64,000 nucleotides of DNA from JACVRW01 sp963814095 (lineage in GTDB: Bacteria > Actinomycetota > Thermoleophilia > Solirubrobacterales > Thermoleophilaceae): assembly GCA_963814095.1 (NCBI GenBank), contig CAWFBT010000005.1:228356-292355 (forward strand). Reading direction: 5' to 3'. Shown one piece after another: positions 42,218 to 50,608 of the stretch; positions within the stretch are counted from its first letter, which is position 1, and each line of letters begins with the position of its first letter. The notes below the pieces were generated by a model. That model ran no database searches and had not been told where the DNA came from. It was given only the letters and a program-made list of their open reading frames with translations. The translations under genes were made by a program, and so were the position numbers.

Positions 42218-42802
42218 TTAGTGCTTCTCGATCACCCTGTCGATGAGGTTGTACTCCGTCGCCTCTTCGGCGGACATGAAGTAGTCGCGCTCGGTGTCGC
42301 GCGTGACCTTCTCGAAGTCCTGGCCGGTGTGGAGCGCGAGGATCTTGTCGAGCCGCTGGCGCACGTCGATGATCTCGCGCGCGTGGATCTCGATGTCAGT
42401 GGCCTGCCCCTGGAAGCCTGAGCTCACCTGGTGGATCAGGATCTTCGCGTTGGGCAGCGCCATGCGCTTGCCCGCTGCGCCACCCGCCAGCAGCAGCGCC
42501 CCCATCGACATGGCGATCCCGACGCAGATCGTCTGCACGTCGGGCTTGATGAACTGCATCGTGTCGTAGATCGCGAGGCCGGCGTAGACCGAGCCGCCCG
42601 GCGAGTTGACGTAGAGCGAGATGTCCTTGTCCGGATCCTCCGACTCGAGATGGAGGAGCTGGGCAACGATCAGGTTGGCGATGTCGTCGGTTACGGGGGT
42701 GCCGAGGAAGACGATCCGCTCGTTGAGGAGGCGCGAGTAGATGTCGAAGGCGCGCTCCCCCCGAGACGTCTGCTCGACCACCATTGGAACGAGTGGGCTC
42801 AT
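42218..42802 (-). CDS. clpP: ATP-dependent Clp protease proteolytic subunit ClpP
   Basis: A 194-residue ClpP: ERIVFLGTPVTDDIANLIVAQLLHLE, YVNSPGGSVYAGLAIYDTMQ, catalytic Ser in GIAMSMGALLLAGG, catalytic His in ILIHQVSSGFQG, and Asp in the C-terminal helix (DTERDYFMSAEEATEYNLID). It forms the tetradecameric protease with ClpX. A TAGACT lies 9 bases before the ATG without any ribosome site. Its usual neighbour tig is separated by the inserted flavin monooxygenase. Confidence 0.95.
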   Translation of the reverse strand: MSPLVPMVVEQTSRGERAFDIYSRLLNERIVFLGTPVTDDIANLIVAQLLHLESEDPDKDISLYVNSPGGSVYAGLAIYDTMQFIKPDVQTICVGIAMSMGALLLAGGAAGKRMALPNAKILIHQVSSGFQGQATDIEIHAREIIDVRQRLDKILALHTGQDFEKVTRDTERDYFMSAEEATEYNLIDRVIEKH

Positions 42803-42811
42803 GGGTGGGCG

Positions 42812-42817
42812 AGTCTA
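42812..42817 (-). promoter_or_regulatory. Probable -10 element of clpP (leaderless)
   Basis: TAGACT (complement of AGTCTA) is followed by nine C-rich bases and then the clpP ATG, with no ribosome site. The wider gap 42803-43026 also holds the start region of the divergent monooxygenase, including TTTATACC at about 42931; nothing else is recognised there. Confidence 0.45.
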
Positions 42818-43026
42818 GCGAGCAGGTCGCGCGCCAATCGCTCGGCTGTCCGTCTCGACGACGAGGCGCGGCGCGCTGCTTCAAGGCGGAGGACGGTGGG
42901 GAACCGTCACCCGCCTCTTGCCACCCACAATTTATACCGCACTGAAGCTCCTCATGAGGCCTTGACACTTGCCCCATAATCGCCCGCCGCAAGCCAGAGC
43001 CCACGGAGATGGAGGAGCGAAAAATC

Positions 43027-44493
43027 ATGACCGAGCACGCGGTGGTCATTGCCGGAGGCGGGCCCGCGGGGATGATGCTCGCCGCTGAGTTGGCGTTGGC
43101 GAAGGTTGACGTCGCGGTCGTCGAGCAGCGTCCCGATCACGTCGTCGCCGGGTCACGGGCCGGCGGTCTTCACTCGCGCACGATCGAGGTGCTGGATCAG
43201 CGGGGGGTCGCCGACCGGTTCCTCGCCGAGGGTCAGGTGCATCAGGCCGCTCCGTTCGGCAACACCTTGCTGGACATGAGCGGCCTTCCGACGCGCCATC
43301 CGTACTCGCTCCTGATCTACCAGAATCAGATCGAACGGATCATGGCCGCCTGGATCGCCGAGCTGCCGATCCACATCTACTACCGACGTGAGGTCACGGG
43401 CTTCGCGCAGGACGAGACCGGGGTTGATGTCCGGCTGTCCGAGGGCGAGCCGCTGCGGGCGCAATATCTCGTCGGGTGCGACGGAGGTCGCAGTCTGATC
43501 CGAAAAGCAGCCGGTATCGAGTTCCCGGGCTCGGATGCGACGAAGAGCAATCTGATCGCCGAGGTCGAGTTCACCGAGGAGCCGCCGCTGGGGCTCCACC
43601 ACGACGCGGCCGGCGTCCACGCCCTCCAGCGTCTGGAGGATGGGAGGACGGTCCGCCTCGTCGTGACCGAGCAGCAGCTCCAGCCTGGCAGCGAGCCCAC
43701 CCTGCGCGAGCTGAGCGAAGTGCTCGTCAACGTGTTCGGAAGCGACTTCGGGATCCACAATCCAACCTGGATCTCGAGGTTCACCGACATGACCCGGCAG
43801 GCCGCGGCCTACCGCGACGGACGAGTGCTGCTGGCGGGCGACGCGGCCCACGTGCACTACCCGGCCGGCGGGCAGGGCCTCCAACTCGGGGTGCAGGATG
43901 CGGTGAATCTGGGATGGAAGCTCGCTCAGGTGGCGGGCGGGACCTCCCGGGAGAGCCTCCTGGACAGCTACCACGCCGAGCGCCACCCGGTTGCCGCCCG
44001 CACGCTCAGGCACACGATGGCGCTCGGCCTGCTCCAGCGCCGCGACGATCGTATGGAGGCCCTCGTCGAGTTGGTGTCGGAGCTGGCGGACATGGACGAG
44101 CCTCGCGAGCGACTCGCCGCGATCGTCACCGCGCTGGACATTCATTACGACCTCGGCGAGGGACATCCGCTGCTTGGACGCCGCATGCCCGATCTCGACC
44201 TGACGGGCGATAACGGCCCGCTCAGGGTCTTCGAGCTGCTGCACGACGCACGGCCGCTGCTGCTCAACCTCGGTCCGCCCGGCGATTTCGACATCACTCC
44301 ATGGGCTGACCGGGTCCAGCTGATGGACGCGAGCTACACAGGGCTGTGGAAGCTCCCCCTAGTCGGCGTTGTCAGCGCCCCCGCCGCCGTGCTGATCCGC
44401 CCAGACGGCTACGTCGCCTGGGTGGGAGACGGCACCGACCTCGGGCTTCACGACGCGCTGGCCACCTGGTTCGGGCCGCCGGTTGCGGTGTAG
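43027..44493 (+). CDS. FAD-dependent class A aromatic monooxygenase (rifampicin-monooxygenase/PheA-TfdB-like)
   Basis: A 488-residue flavoprotein starting at ATG 43027 (GGAGG upstream). Dinucleotide motif VVIAGGGPAGMMLAAELALAKVDVAVVEQ, RAGGLHSRTIEVLDQRGVADRF, the DG motif LVGCDGGRSLIRKAAG, the GD motif RVLLAGDAAHVHYPAGGQGLQLGVQDAVNLGWKL and a C-terminal thioredoxin-like domain (LLLNLGPPG, VLIRPDGYVAWVGDGTD). It hydroxylates an aromatic compound using NAD(P)H and O2; substrate unknown. It lies on the opposite strand between tig and clpP, which are normally adjacent, so it is probably an insertion. Confidence 0.85.
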   Translation: MTEHAVVIAGGGPAGMMLAAELALAKVDVAVVEQRPDHVVAGSRAGGLHSRTIEVLDQRGVADRFLAEGQVHQAAPFGNTLLDMSGLPTRHPYSLLIYQNQIERIMAAWIAELPIHIYYRREVTGFAQDETGVDVRLSEGEPLRAQYLVGCDGGRSLIRKAAGIEFPGSDATKSNLIAEVEFTEEPPLGLHHDAAGVHALQRLEDGRTVRLVVTEQQLQPGSEPTLRELSEVLVNVFGSDFGIHNPTWISRFTDMTRQAAAYRDGRVLLAGDAAHVHYPAGGQGLQLGVQDAVNLGWKLAQVAGGTSRESLLDSYHAERHPVAARTLRHTMALGLLQRRDDRMEALVELVSELADMDEPRERLAAIVTALDIHYDLGEGHPLLGRRMPDLDLTGDNGPLRVFELLHDARPLLLNLGPPGDFDITPWADRVQLMDASYTGLWKLPLVGVVSAPAAVLIRPDGYVAWVGDGTDLGLHDALATWFGPPVAV

Positions 44494-44522
44494 CCCACCG
44501 CACGCGACATCGCTTGTGACGA

Positions 44523-45923
44523 CTACGAGCCGGGCGTCCAGATCTTGCCGGTGCCCGCGCCCTCCTCGTCCTTCTCGGGCGTCCAGAGGGCGTCGCGGGC
44601 GGCTGCCTGCTCCGCGGGGATCGGCTTGGCGTTGTCGACCACCAGGTCGACGGCCTTGCGCATCGCGATGTCCTCGCGGAGCGCCTCGTCGGCGCCCTGG
44701 GAGTGCGCGCGCTTCAGGGCGCGCTTCAGCTGCTTCTCGGAGGCGTCCGGCGGGGCGGCGGCCCGCAGCGCCTCGTTCAGCTCGTCGTCGGTCACGTCGA
44801 TGCCCTCGGCTTCGACGATGGCCGCCAGCACGGCCTCGCGCTTCAGCGCGGTCTCGGCGTCCTCCTCGGACTCGACGACGAGCTCCTCCTCGGTCTTGCC
44901 GGCCATCTCGAGGTAGCGCGCCGGGTCGACGCCCTGGGCGGCCAGCCGCCGTGCGGTGCGGTGCCACATCTCGTGCGCCTTCGAGTGGACGAGCTCGTGC
45001 GGGATCTCGATCTTGGAGACGGCCACGACCGCGTCGACGGCCGCCTCGCGGAACTCGCCCTCGATGGCACGGTCCTCGGCCTGCTTGATGCGCTCTTCGA
45101 CCTCGCCGCGCAGCTCGTCAAGGGAGTCGTAGCCGCCGGCTTCGACGGCGAAGTCGTCGTCGAGCTCCGGCAGCTGCTTCTCCTTGACCTCCTTGACGTC
45201 GACGGTGAAGACGGCGTCCTTGCCGGCGAGCTGCTCGGCCTGGTAGTCCTCGGGGAAGCTGACCTTCACCTCGCGCTGCTCGCCCGCGCTGGCGCCGCGC
45301 AGCTGCTCCTCGAAGCCTGGGATCAGCCTGCCCGCGCCGAGCTCCGTGACGTGGCCGCGGGCCTCGCCGCCCGCGAACTCCTCGCCGTCGATGCGGCCGA
45401 CGAAGTCCATGACCACGAAGTCGCCGTCGGCGGCCTCGCGCTCGACCGTCTCCAGCGAGGCGACCGACTCGCGCATGCGCTCGAGCTCGGCCTGCACCTC
45501 ATCCGGGCTCGCGGCCGGCTCGCGACGGCCGACCTCGATGGCGCGGTAGTCGCCGAGCTGGGCCGGCGGCACCACGCCGATCTCGAACGAGAAGGCGAGC
45601 GGCGAGCCCTTCTCGGGCAGGTCGGCGAGGTCTATCTGCGGATCACCGACCGTGGTGATGCCCGCCTTGTGAATCGCCTCCTCGTACCAGACCGGCAGCG
45701 CGCGACGGACGGCCTCGTCCAGCACGGCCTCGCGCCCGACCTGACGGATCACGACCTCCGCCGGCACCTTCCCGCTGCGGAACCCGGGCACGCGCATGTC
45801 GCGGCCGATCTCCGTCGCGGCCGTTGCCATCTCGCGCTCGAGCGCGCCGCTTTCGACCTCAACCTCGACGCGCACGCGCGAGTCGTCGAGCTCGGTTGTC
45901 TTGGTGCTGACCGCGGTCGCCAT
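44523..45923 (-). CDS. tig: Trigger factor, ribosome-associated chaperone
   Basis: A 466-residue trigger factor starting at ATG 45923. The ribosome-binding signature is MRVPGFRSGKVPAEVV, the FKBP-type PPIase domain is GDFVVMDFVGRIDGEEFAGGEARGHVTELGAGRLIPGFEEQLRG, and a long helical C-terminal substrate-binding domain follows (LPELDDDFAVEAGGYDSLDELRGEVEERIK). It holds nascent chains at the exit tunnel. TATCGT lies 13 bases before the ATG with no clear ribosome site. Confidence 0.95.
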   Translation of the reverse strand: MATAVSTKTTELDDSRVRVEVEVESGALEREMATAATEIGRDMRVPGFRSGKVPAEVVIRQVGREAVLDEAVRRALPVWYEEAIHKAGITTVGDPQIDLADLPEKGSPLAFSFEIGVVPPAQLGDYRAIEVGRREPAASPDEVQAELERMRESVASLETVEREAADGDFVVMDFVGRIDGEEFAGGEARGHVTELGAGRLIPGFEEQLRGASAGEQREVKVSFPEDYQAEQLAGKDAVFTVDVKEVKEKQLPELDDDFAVEAGGYDSLDELRGEVEERIKQAEDRAIEGEFREAAVDAVVAVSKIEIPHELVHSKAHEMWHRTARRLAAQGVDPARYLEMAGKTEEELVVESEEDAETALKREAVLAAIVEAEGIDVTDDELNEALRAAAPPDASEKQLKRALKRAHSQGADEALREDIAMRKAVDLVVDNAKPIPAEQAAARDALWTPEKDEEGAGTGKIWTPGS

Positions 45924-45951
45924 GTGGGGCGATGACGATAGCTTGCCGCCG

Positions 45952-46098
45952 ATGGCGCCGCTCAGACGCAACCCCGCCGAGCGGCTCCAGGCGTGGGTCG
46001 TGACCGGACCCCTCGGCCACCTCTGGAGCGTCCTGGCCGACATCACGGTTCTGCTCGTCCGCTACGGCCTCGAGCGTCTCAAGCGGCGACGGGTCTAG
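45952..46098 (+). CDS. Small conserved protein (48 residues)
   Basis: ATG 45952 to TAG 46096-46098, reading MAPLRRNPAERLQAWVVTGP, then LGHLWSVLADITVLLVRYGL and ERLKRRRV. The amphipathic or membrane-associating helix flanked by basic residues matches short actinobacterial proteins with a VVTGPLGHLxSVxADxxVLL pattern that I recall without known function. It is divergent from tig (28-base gap), and its stop overlaps the stop of the convergent wall hydrolase gene. Confidence 0.6.
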   Translation: MAPLRRNPAERLQAWVVTGPLGHLWSVLADITVLLVRYGLERLKRRRV

Positions 46099-47369
46099 CG
46101 CAGGCTGGCCGGCGCCGGCAGCCGCCCGAGCGAGCGCCGGTAGTCGTCCATCACAGGCTTGGGGAAGTCGCCGTGCGTCTGGCTGCGCAGGCTCGCGACG
46201 CGCTCGCGGTGGAACGGGCTCGAACGGTTCTCGTTGTGGCCGATCACGTTCCTCGTCTTGACCCCGTAGCGCCCCTGCAGCATCCGCGTGAGCCGCAGCG
46301 ACGCCGCCCGCTGGCGCGGGTTGCCCATCACCTGCGCGTCGCTCTGCCCCACGTGCTCGATCCCGATCGCCGTGTAGTTGAGCCCGACCGTGTGCCGGCA
46401 CATGATCCGCGGCGGCACCAGCCCGTAGATCGTGCCGTCACGGTCGATCACGTAGTGCGAGCAGACCCCTGGCAGCTCGTGCAGCTCAGGGTCGGGCTCG
46501 TTGACGGAGAAGTAGTTGAAGACCGGAGCGAACGTGTCGGTGACGGTGTAGTGCTCGACGATCACCTTCGGGTCGCGCAGCCGGTAGTCGTCGATGCCGT
46601 AATGGCGCTGCGCGTAGCCGGCCATCTGCGCGCGCCGCTCGGGGCCGTACGGGATCGGCTTGCGCGTGATCCGCGGCGGCGCGATCGAGCGCGCGAGCGA
46701 CAGCACGGTGCGTGCGTGGCGGCGCACGGCCGTGGCGTCGAGCCTCCCGCCCGGGAGCTCGACGACAAAGGCGGTGTCGCCCGGGAAGGTGCTGTTCTGC
46801 CACGAGCTGACCGTCCCGTGGTAGGCCGGCAGGCGCTTGCGCGGCAGCCCCGAGCCGCGCGCGTAGAGGCGCTCGAGCGCCGCGTCACCCTCCGCCGCCA
46901 CGACCATCCGCAGCGCCTGGTGGTACCAGAGCGTCACGCGCGGCCGCTCGCGCTCGATGAAGCGCTGGAGCGCCTGTGTCTCGGGCTCGGAGGCGGGCCC
47001 GGGGCCGGACTCGTACACGCCTTCCTGCGGCTGCCAGCGATACGGGAAGTTGCGGTTGAGGTCGACGCCGTGGGCGTTCGGCCGCGCGTTCGCCGCGCTC
47101 CCGTCCGGGTTCGCGTCATCGACGATCCAGAGAGCGGTCCCAGTCGGCGGTCGCATCCGGCGCAGCCGGCGCGTGATCGCGCGCCCGGCGGGCTCGTTGC
47201 CGTGGATCGAGCCCACCACAAGGATCTTGTTCCGGGCGCTCGGGCTGCCGACGAGCTCGGCGCGGATCGGACGGCCCTCGGCGGACGTCCCGATCGTCTC
47301 GGCGGTCGCGGGCGCGGCGCCGGCGGGCGCCAGCGCGGCGACGCTTGCGAGGAGGGCAGCGAGCAGCAT
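46095..47369 (-). CDS. Secreted M14 carboxypeptidase fused to an N-acetylmuramoyl-L-alanine amidase (Amidase_2) domain
   Basis: A 424-residue exported protein with signal peptide (residues 1-23). Residues about 25-230 are an M14 zinc peptidase: GSIHGNEPAG (His56, Glu59), DLNRNFPYRW, LWYHQ (His150) and catalytic Glu204 in FVVELPGG, resembling MpaA-type murein peptidases. Residues about 265-400 are an Amidase_2/PGRP-like domain: VEHYTVTDTF, CSHYVIDRDGTIYGLVP, CRHTVGLNYTAIGIEHVG and VIGHNENRSSPFHRERV. Together the domains could cut the peptide stem and the amide bond to muramic acid, in wall turnover. It is divergent from the zinc metallopeptidase gene. Confidence 0.82.
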   Translation of the reverse strand: MLLAALLASVAALAPAGAAPATAETIGTSAEGRPIRAELVGSPSARNKILVVGSIHGNEPAGRAITRRLRRMRPPTGTALWIVDDANPDGSAANARPNAHGVDLNRNFPYRWQPQEGVYESGPGPASEPETQALQRFIERERPRVTLWYHQALRMVVAAEGDAALERLYARGSGLPRKRLPAYHGTVSSWQNSTFPGDTAFVVELPGGRLDATAVRRHARTVLSLARSIAPPRITRKPIPYGPERRAQMAGYAQRHYGIDDYRLRDPKVIVEHYTVTDTFAPVFNYFSVNEPDPELHELPGVCSHYVIDRDGTIYGLVPPRIMCRHTVGLNYTAIGIEHVGQSDAQVMGNPRQRAASLRLTRMLQGRYGVKTRNVIGHNENRSSPFHRERVASLRSQTHGDFPKPVMDDYRRSLGRLPAPASLR

Positions 47370-47414
47370 CTGCTCCCGAGTATTACGAGCAGGTGCTCAG
47401 CTAGGGTCCGCGCC

Positions 47415-48089
47415 GTGGAAGGGCTCTGGATCTGGCTGATCTGCGCGGGTGTTCCGCTGCTGTTCGGCCTGTGGGCGCAGATGCGGGTCAAGTCGACCTT
47501 CAAGCGCTACAGCCAGGTCCCCACGCGCAACGGCCTGACCGGCGCGCAGGCCGCCGCGGCCGTGGTCCGCTACTCGGGCCTCGAAGGCGTCACCGTGCGG
47601 CCCATCGCCGGTCATCTCACCGACCACTACGACCCACGCTCGCGCACGCTCAACCTGTCCGAGAGCGTCGGCCAGGCCGCGACGGTCGCCGCGCTGGGCG
47701 TCGCCGCCCACGAGGCCGGCCACGCCATCCAGGACGCGCGTAACTACACGCCGATGCGGATCCGCCAGACCGTGCTGCCGGCGGCGCAGTTCGGCCAGTC
47801 GCTCTGGTTCCTGCCCGTGATCATCGGGCTTGTTGTGGGCGCCACCGGGCTCGTGACCGTCGGGCTGATCCTCTTCTCCGCGGTCGTCCTGTTCCAGCTC
47901 GTGACGCTGCCTGTCGAGTTCGACGCCTCGAAGCGCGCGCTCGTGGCGCTCGACTCGCAGAGCCTGCTCGCGCCCGACGAGGTCGACGGCGCCCGGGCCG
48001 TCCTGAGCGCCGCCGCGCTCACCTACGTGGCCGGCTTCGTCGCCTCGCTCGGACAGCTCATCTACTTCTTCCTCATCTCCAGGCGCTGA
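47415..48089 (+). CDS. YugP-type membrane zinc metallopeptidase
   Basis: A 224-residue membrane protein, GTG start at 47415. An N-terminal helix (LWIWLICAGVPLLFGLWAQM) precedes the soluble part with LTDHYDPRSRTLNLSESV and the zinc motif HEAGH (VAAHEAGHAIQDARNYTPM). Two C-terminal hydrophobic segments follow (FLPVIIGLVVGATGLVTVGLILF; LTYVAGFVASLGQLIYFFLI), with LPVEFDASKRAL between them. This matches the YugP/peptidase-membrane-zinc family; substrates are unknown. It is one base upstream of the RNase D gene, so the two are co-transcribed. Confidence 0.85.
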   Translation: MEGLWIWLICAGVPLLFGLWAQMRVKSTFKRYSQVPTRNGLTGAQAAAAVVRYSGLEGVTVRPIAGHLTDHYDPRSRTLNLSESVGQAATVAALGVAAHEAGHAIQDARNYTPMRIRQTVLPAAQFGQSLWFLPVIIGLVVGATGLVTVGLILFSAVVLFQLVTLPVEFDASKRALVALDSQSLLAPDEVDGARAVLSAAALTYVAGFVASLGQLIYFFLISRR

Positions 48090-48090
48090 G

Positions 48091-49254
48091 GTGGCTGTGA
48101 TCTCCGAGCTTGCCGAGTGCGCCCGGCATGGCGGCCGACTGGCGATCGACACCGAGTTCGTCTCCGAGCGCCGCTACCAGGCGCTGCTCTGCCTGGCACA
48201 GGTCGCGGTGCCGGACCCCGGCGCCCCCGGCGGCGTGCGGACGGAGGTGCTCGACCCGATCGAGCACGAGCTGGACCCGACCCCGCTCGCGGAGGTGCTC
48301 GCCGACCCCGAGATCGAGATCGTCGTCCACGCCGGCCGCCAGGACGTGGCGATTCTGAGGCGCAGCTGGGGCACGGCCATCACGAACGTGTTCGACACCC
48401 AGGTCGCGGCCGGCTTCCTGGGCTTCGGCAACCAGGAGGGCTACGAGTCGCTCGTGCGCAAGGTGCTGCAGGTGAAGCTCAAGGGCAACGAGGGCTTCAC
48501 GCGTTGGGACCGTCGCCCGCTCAGCCCGCAGCAGCTCGAGTACGCCGGCGATGACGCGCGCCTGCTGCTCGAGCTCGGGACGGAACTCGAGCGCCGGCTC
48601 AGCGAGCGCGGCCGCCTCGAATGGGCGCATGAGGAGAGCCGGCTCGTGGCCGAGTCGACCGACGACCGCACGCCGGAGCGCGCCTACGACCGGCTGCCGC
48701 GCCTCGGCCGGCTGTCCGACAGCGGCCGCGCCGTCGCCCGCGAGCTGGCGGAGTGGCGCGAGCAGACGGCGCGCGAGGCGGACCGGCCGCCCAGCACGGT
48801 GATGCCCGACCAGGCGCTGATCGAGATCGCGCGCCGCACTCCGCGCGACCGCCACGCGCTCGAGCAGATCCGCGGGCTGCCGCCGCAGACCTTCCACCGC
48901 CGCGGCGACGCACTGCTGGAGGCGATCGTCCGCGGACGCAAGCGCACGCCGCCCGCGCCGCCGCCCGAGCCGCCGCCGCGCGACTCCTCCGACGCCCCCG
49001 TCGTGTCGCTCGCTCAGGCGCTGGTGCGCCACCGTTCGAGCGAGGCGGGAGTCGCCGTCGAGCTGATCGCCACCCAGGCGGAGCTCGCCACGCTGATGTC
49101 GGCGCTGCGGCGCGGCGAGAACGGCGCCGAACTGCGGGTGGCACGTGGCTGGCGGCGCGAGCTCGTGGGCGACGAGCTGCGCGAGCTGGCGGCCGGCCGG
49201 CGCAGCCTGAGCGTGGCCGAGGGCGGCCGGCTCGAGGTCACGCCAAAGGACTGA
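48091..49254 (+). CDS. rnd: Ribonuclease D-type 3'-5' exoribonuclease with HRDC domains
   Basis: A 387-residue RNase D, GTG start. DEDD catalytic motifs: AIDTEFVSER, VVHAGRQDVAIL (Asp) and EYAGDDARLLLEL. HRDC helical domains follow (about residues 205-290, PPSTVMPDQALIEIARRTPRD; and a second near the C-terminus ending in WRRELVGDELRELAAGRRSLSV). It trims 3' ends of tRNA and other structured RNAs. It overlaps the convergent amidase gene by 17 bases. Confidence 0.88.
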   Translation: MAVISELAECARHGGRLAIDTEFVSERRYQALLCLAQVAVPDPGAPGGVRTEVLDPIEHELDPTPLAEVLADPEIEIVVHAGRQDVAILRRSWGTAITNVFDTQVAAGFLGFGNQEGYESLVRKVLQVKLKGNEGFTRWDRRPLSPQQLEYAGDDARLLLELGTELERRLSERGRLEWAHEESRLVAESTDDRTPERAYDRLPRLGRLSDSGRAVARELAEWREQTAREADRPPSTVMPDQALIEIARRTPRDRHALEQIRGLPPQTFHRRGDALLEAIVRGRKRTPPAPPPEPPPRDSSDAPVVSLAQALVRHRSSEAGVAVELIATQAELATLMSALRRGENGAELRVARGWRRELVGDELRELAAGRRSLSVAEGGRLEVTPKD

Positions 49255-50608
49255 GCGGCGACTCCGCCGGGTCGAGCGCGCCGCCGAGCGCCCGCTCGAG
49301 CTCGGCGGCCACCATCAGCACGTCGAGGTCGTGGCCCCTGTCGGCGATCACCTGGACCGCGAGCGGCAGCCCGTTCTCGTCTCGTCCGGCGGGCACGCTC
49401 GCGGCGGGGAGCCCGAGCGCGTTGGCGTACGTGCAGAGCGTGAGCTTGCCGCCGGGGCGAGGCGGCTTGCCGTCGATCGACACGATCCCCTCCGCGGCGA
49501 GTGGCGCGCTCACGGGAACGGTCGGGCAGAGCGCGACCGGGTGCTGCTCGAACCACTCGGAGGCCTCGGCCTCTATCTCGTTGAGCGTGCGGCCGGCCTC
49601 CGCGTACGGACGCAGACCCGGGCTGAAACCGCGCAGCTGCTCGACCATCTCGCGCCCGTAGCGTGAGAGCTCCTCCTCGCGCCCGCCGACCAGGTCGGGC
49701 ATGAAGAGCGCTATCTCGCTGCCGAGCATCAGGTCGAAGGCGTCGCGCGCCTCGGCCTGGCGTGGCGGCGCCGCCTCCGCCAGCGCGTGCCCGGCCGTGG
49801 CGAGGGCGTCAGCCGCGCGCCGGACCGCCTGGCGGCATGAGCTCGCCACGGCCTGCATGCCGTCGTCGTCGTAGACGCCGACGGCCAGCGGCCCCGCGCG
49901 AGCGGCCATCGGCTCGACGCTCGCCATCGCTCGCAGCCCGAGCTCCAGGTCCGCCGCGCTGCGCGCGAGCGGCCCGACGCACCCGAACATCCCGAAGGCC
50001 GGCGGGATGCCGAAGCCGGCGTGCCCGGCGCTCGACACCAGCCCGCGGGTCGGCTTCAGGCCGAACACGCCGCACCAGGCCGCCGGCTGGCGGATCGAGC
50101 TGCCGAGGTCGGAGCCGGCGCCGAGATAGCTGAGCCCGGCAGCGACCGCCGCCGCCTCGCCGCCCGATGAGCCGCCAGGCGTGCGCTCGGGGTCGTGCGG
50201 GTTGACGGTGCGTCCGTAGACGAGATTGTCGCTGTCGTAGAAGCAACAGAACTCGGACAGGTTCGTCTTGCCGAGCACGATCGCGCCCGCGCCGCGCAGC
50301 CTGCGCACGGCCGCGGCGTCGCTCGCACCGGTCACGTTCGCGTCGAGGAGCGAGCCGTTCGTGAACGGCAGCCCGTCCATCTCGAGCGCCTCCTTGACCG
50401 TCACCGGCACGCCGTGGAGCGGCGCGGTGGCCGGGGCCCGCTCCGCGGCGCGGGCCTCGGCGCGCGCCTCCTCGAAGCGGCGCACGACCACCGCGTTGAG
50501 CCACGGGTCGATCCGCTCGATCAGCTCGATCTGCTCCTCGACGGCCTCGAGCGGGCTGCGCTCGCCGCGGCGGATCGCGTCGGCGAGCTCTACGGCGGTC
50601 GGCCTCAA
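49238..50608 (-). CDS. Amidase-signature family amidohydrolase
   Basis: A 456-residue AS-family enzyme. The Ser-cisSer-Lys triad is visible: Lys in PVTVKEALEM, Gly/Ser-rich GGSSGGEAAAVAAGLSYLG and the nucleophile Ser in GSDLGSSIRQPA. The TTG at 50608 is taken as start because it overlaps the upstream stop (TTGA) and gives MRPTAVELADAIRRGERSPLEAV. It hydrolyses an unknown amide. GatA of the amidotransferase is unlikely because no GatB/GatC lies nearby. Confidence 0.85.
   Translation of the reverse strand: MRPTAVELADAIRRGERSPLEAVEEQIELIERIDPWLNAVVVRRFEEARAEARAAERAPATAPLHGVPVTVKEALEMDGLPFTNGSLLDANVTGASDAAAVRRLRGAGAIVLGKTNLSEFCCFYDSDNLVYGRTVNPHDPERTPGGSSGGEAAAVAAGLSYLGAGSDLGSSIRQPAAWCGVFGLKPTRGLVSSAGHAGFGIPPAFGMFGCVGPLARSAADLELGLRAMASVEPMAARAGPLAVGVYDDDGMQAVASSCRQAVRRAADALATAGHALAEAAPPRQAEARDAFDLMLGSEIALFMPDLVGGREEELSRYGREMVEQLRGFSPGLRPYAEAGRTLNEIEAEASEWFEQHPVALCPTVPVSAPLAAEGIVSIDGKPPRPGGKLTLCTYANALGLPAASVPAGRDENGLPLAVQVIADRGHDLDVLMVAAELERALGGALDPAESPLSPLA

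Noticed and set aside
42960..42985. TTGACA and CATAAT before the monooxygenase as a standard promoter
   Set aside because: They are only 7 bases apart, far less than the 16-18 required.
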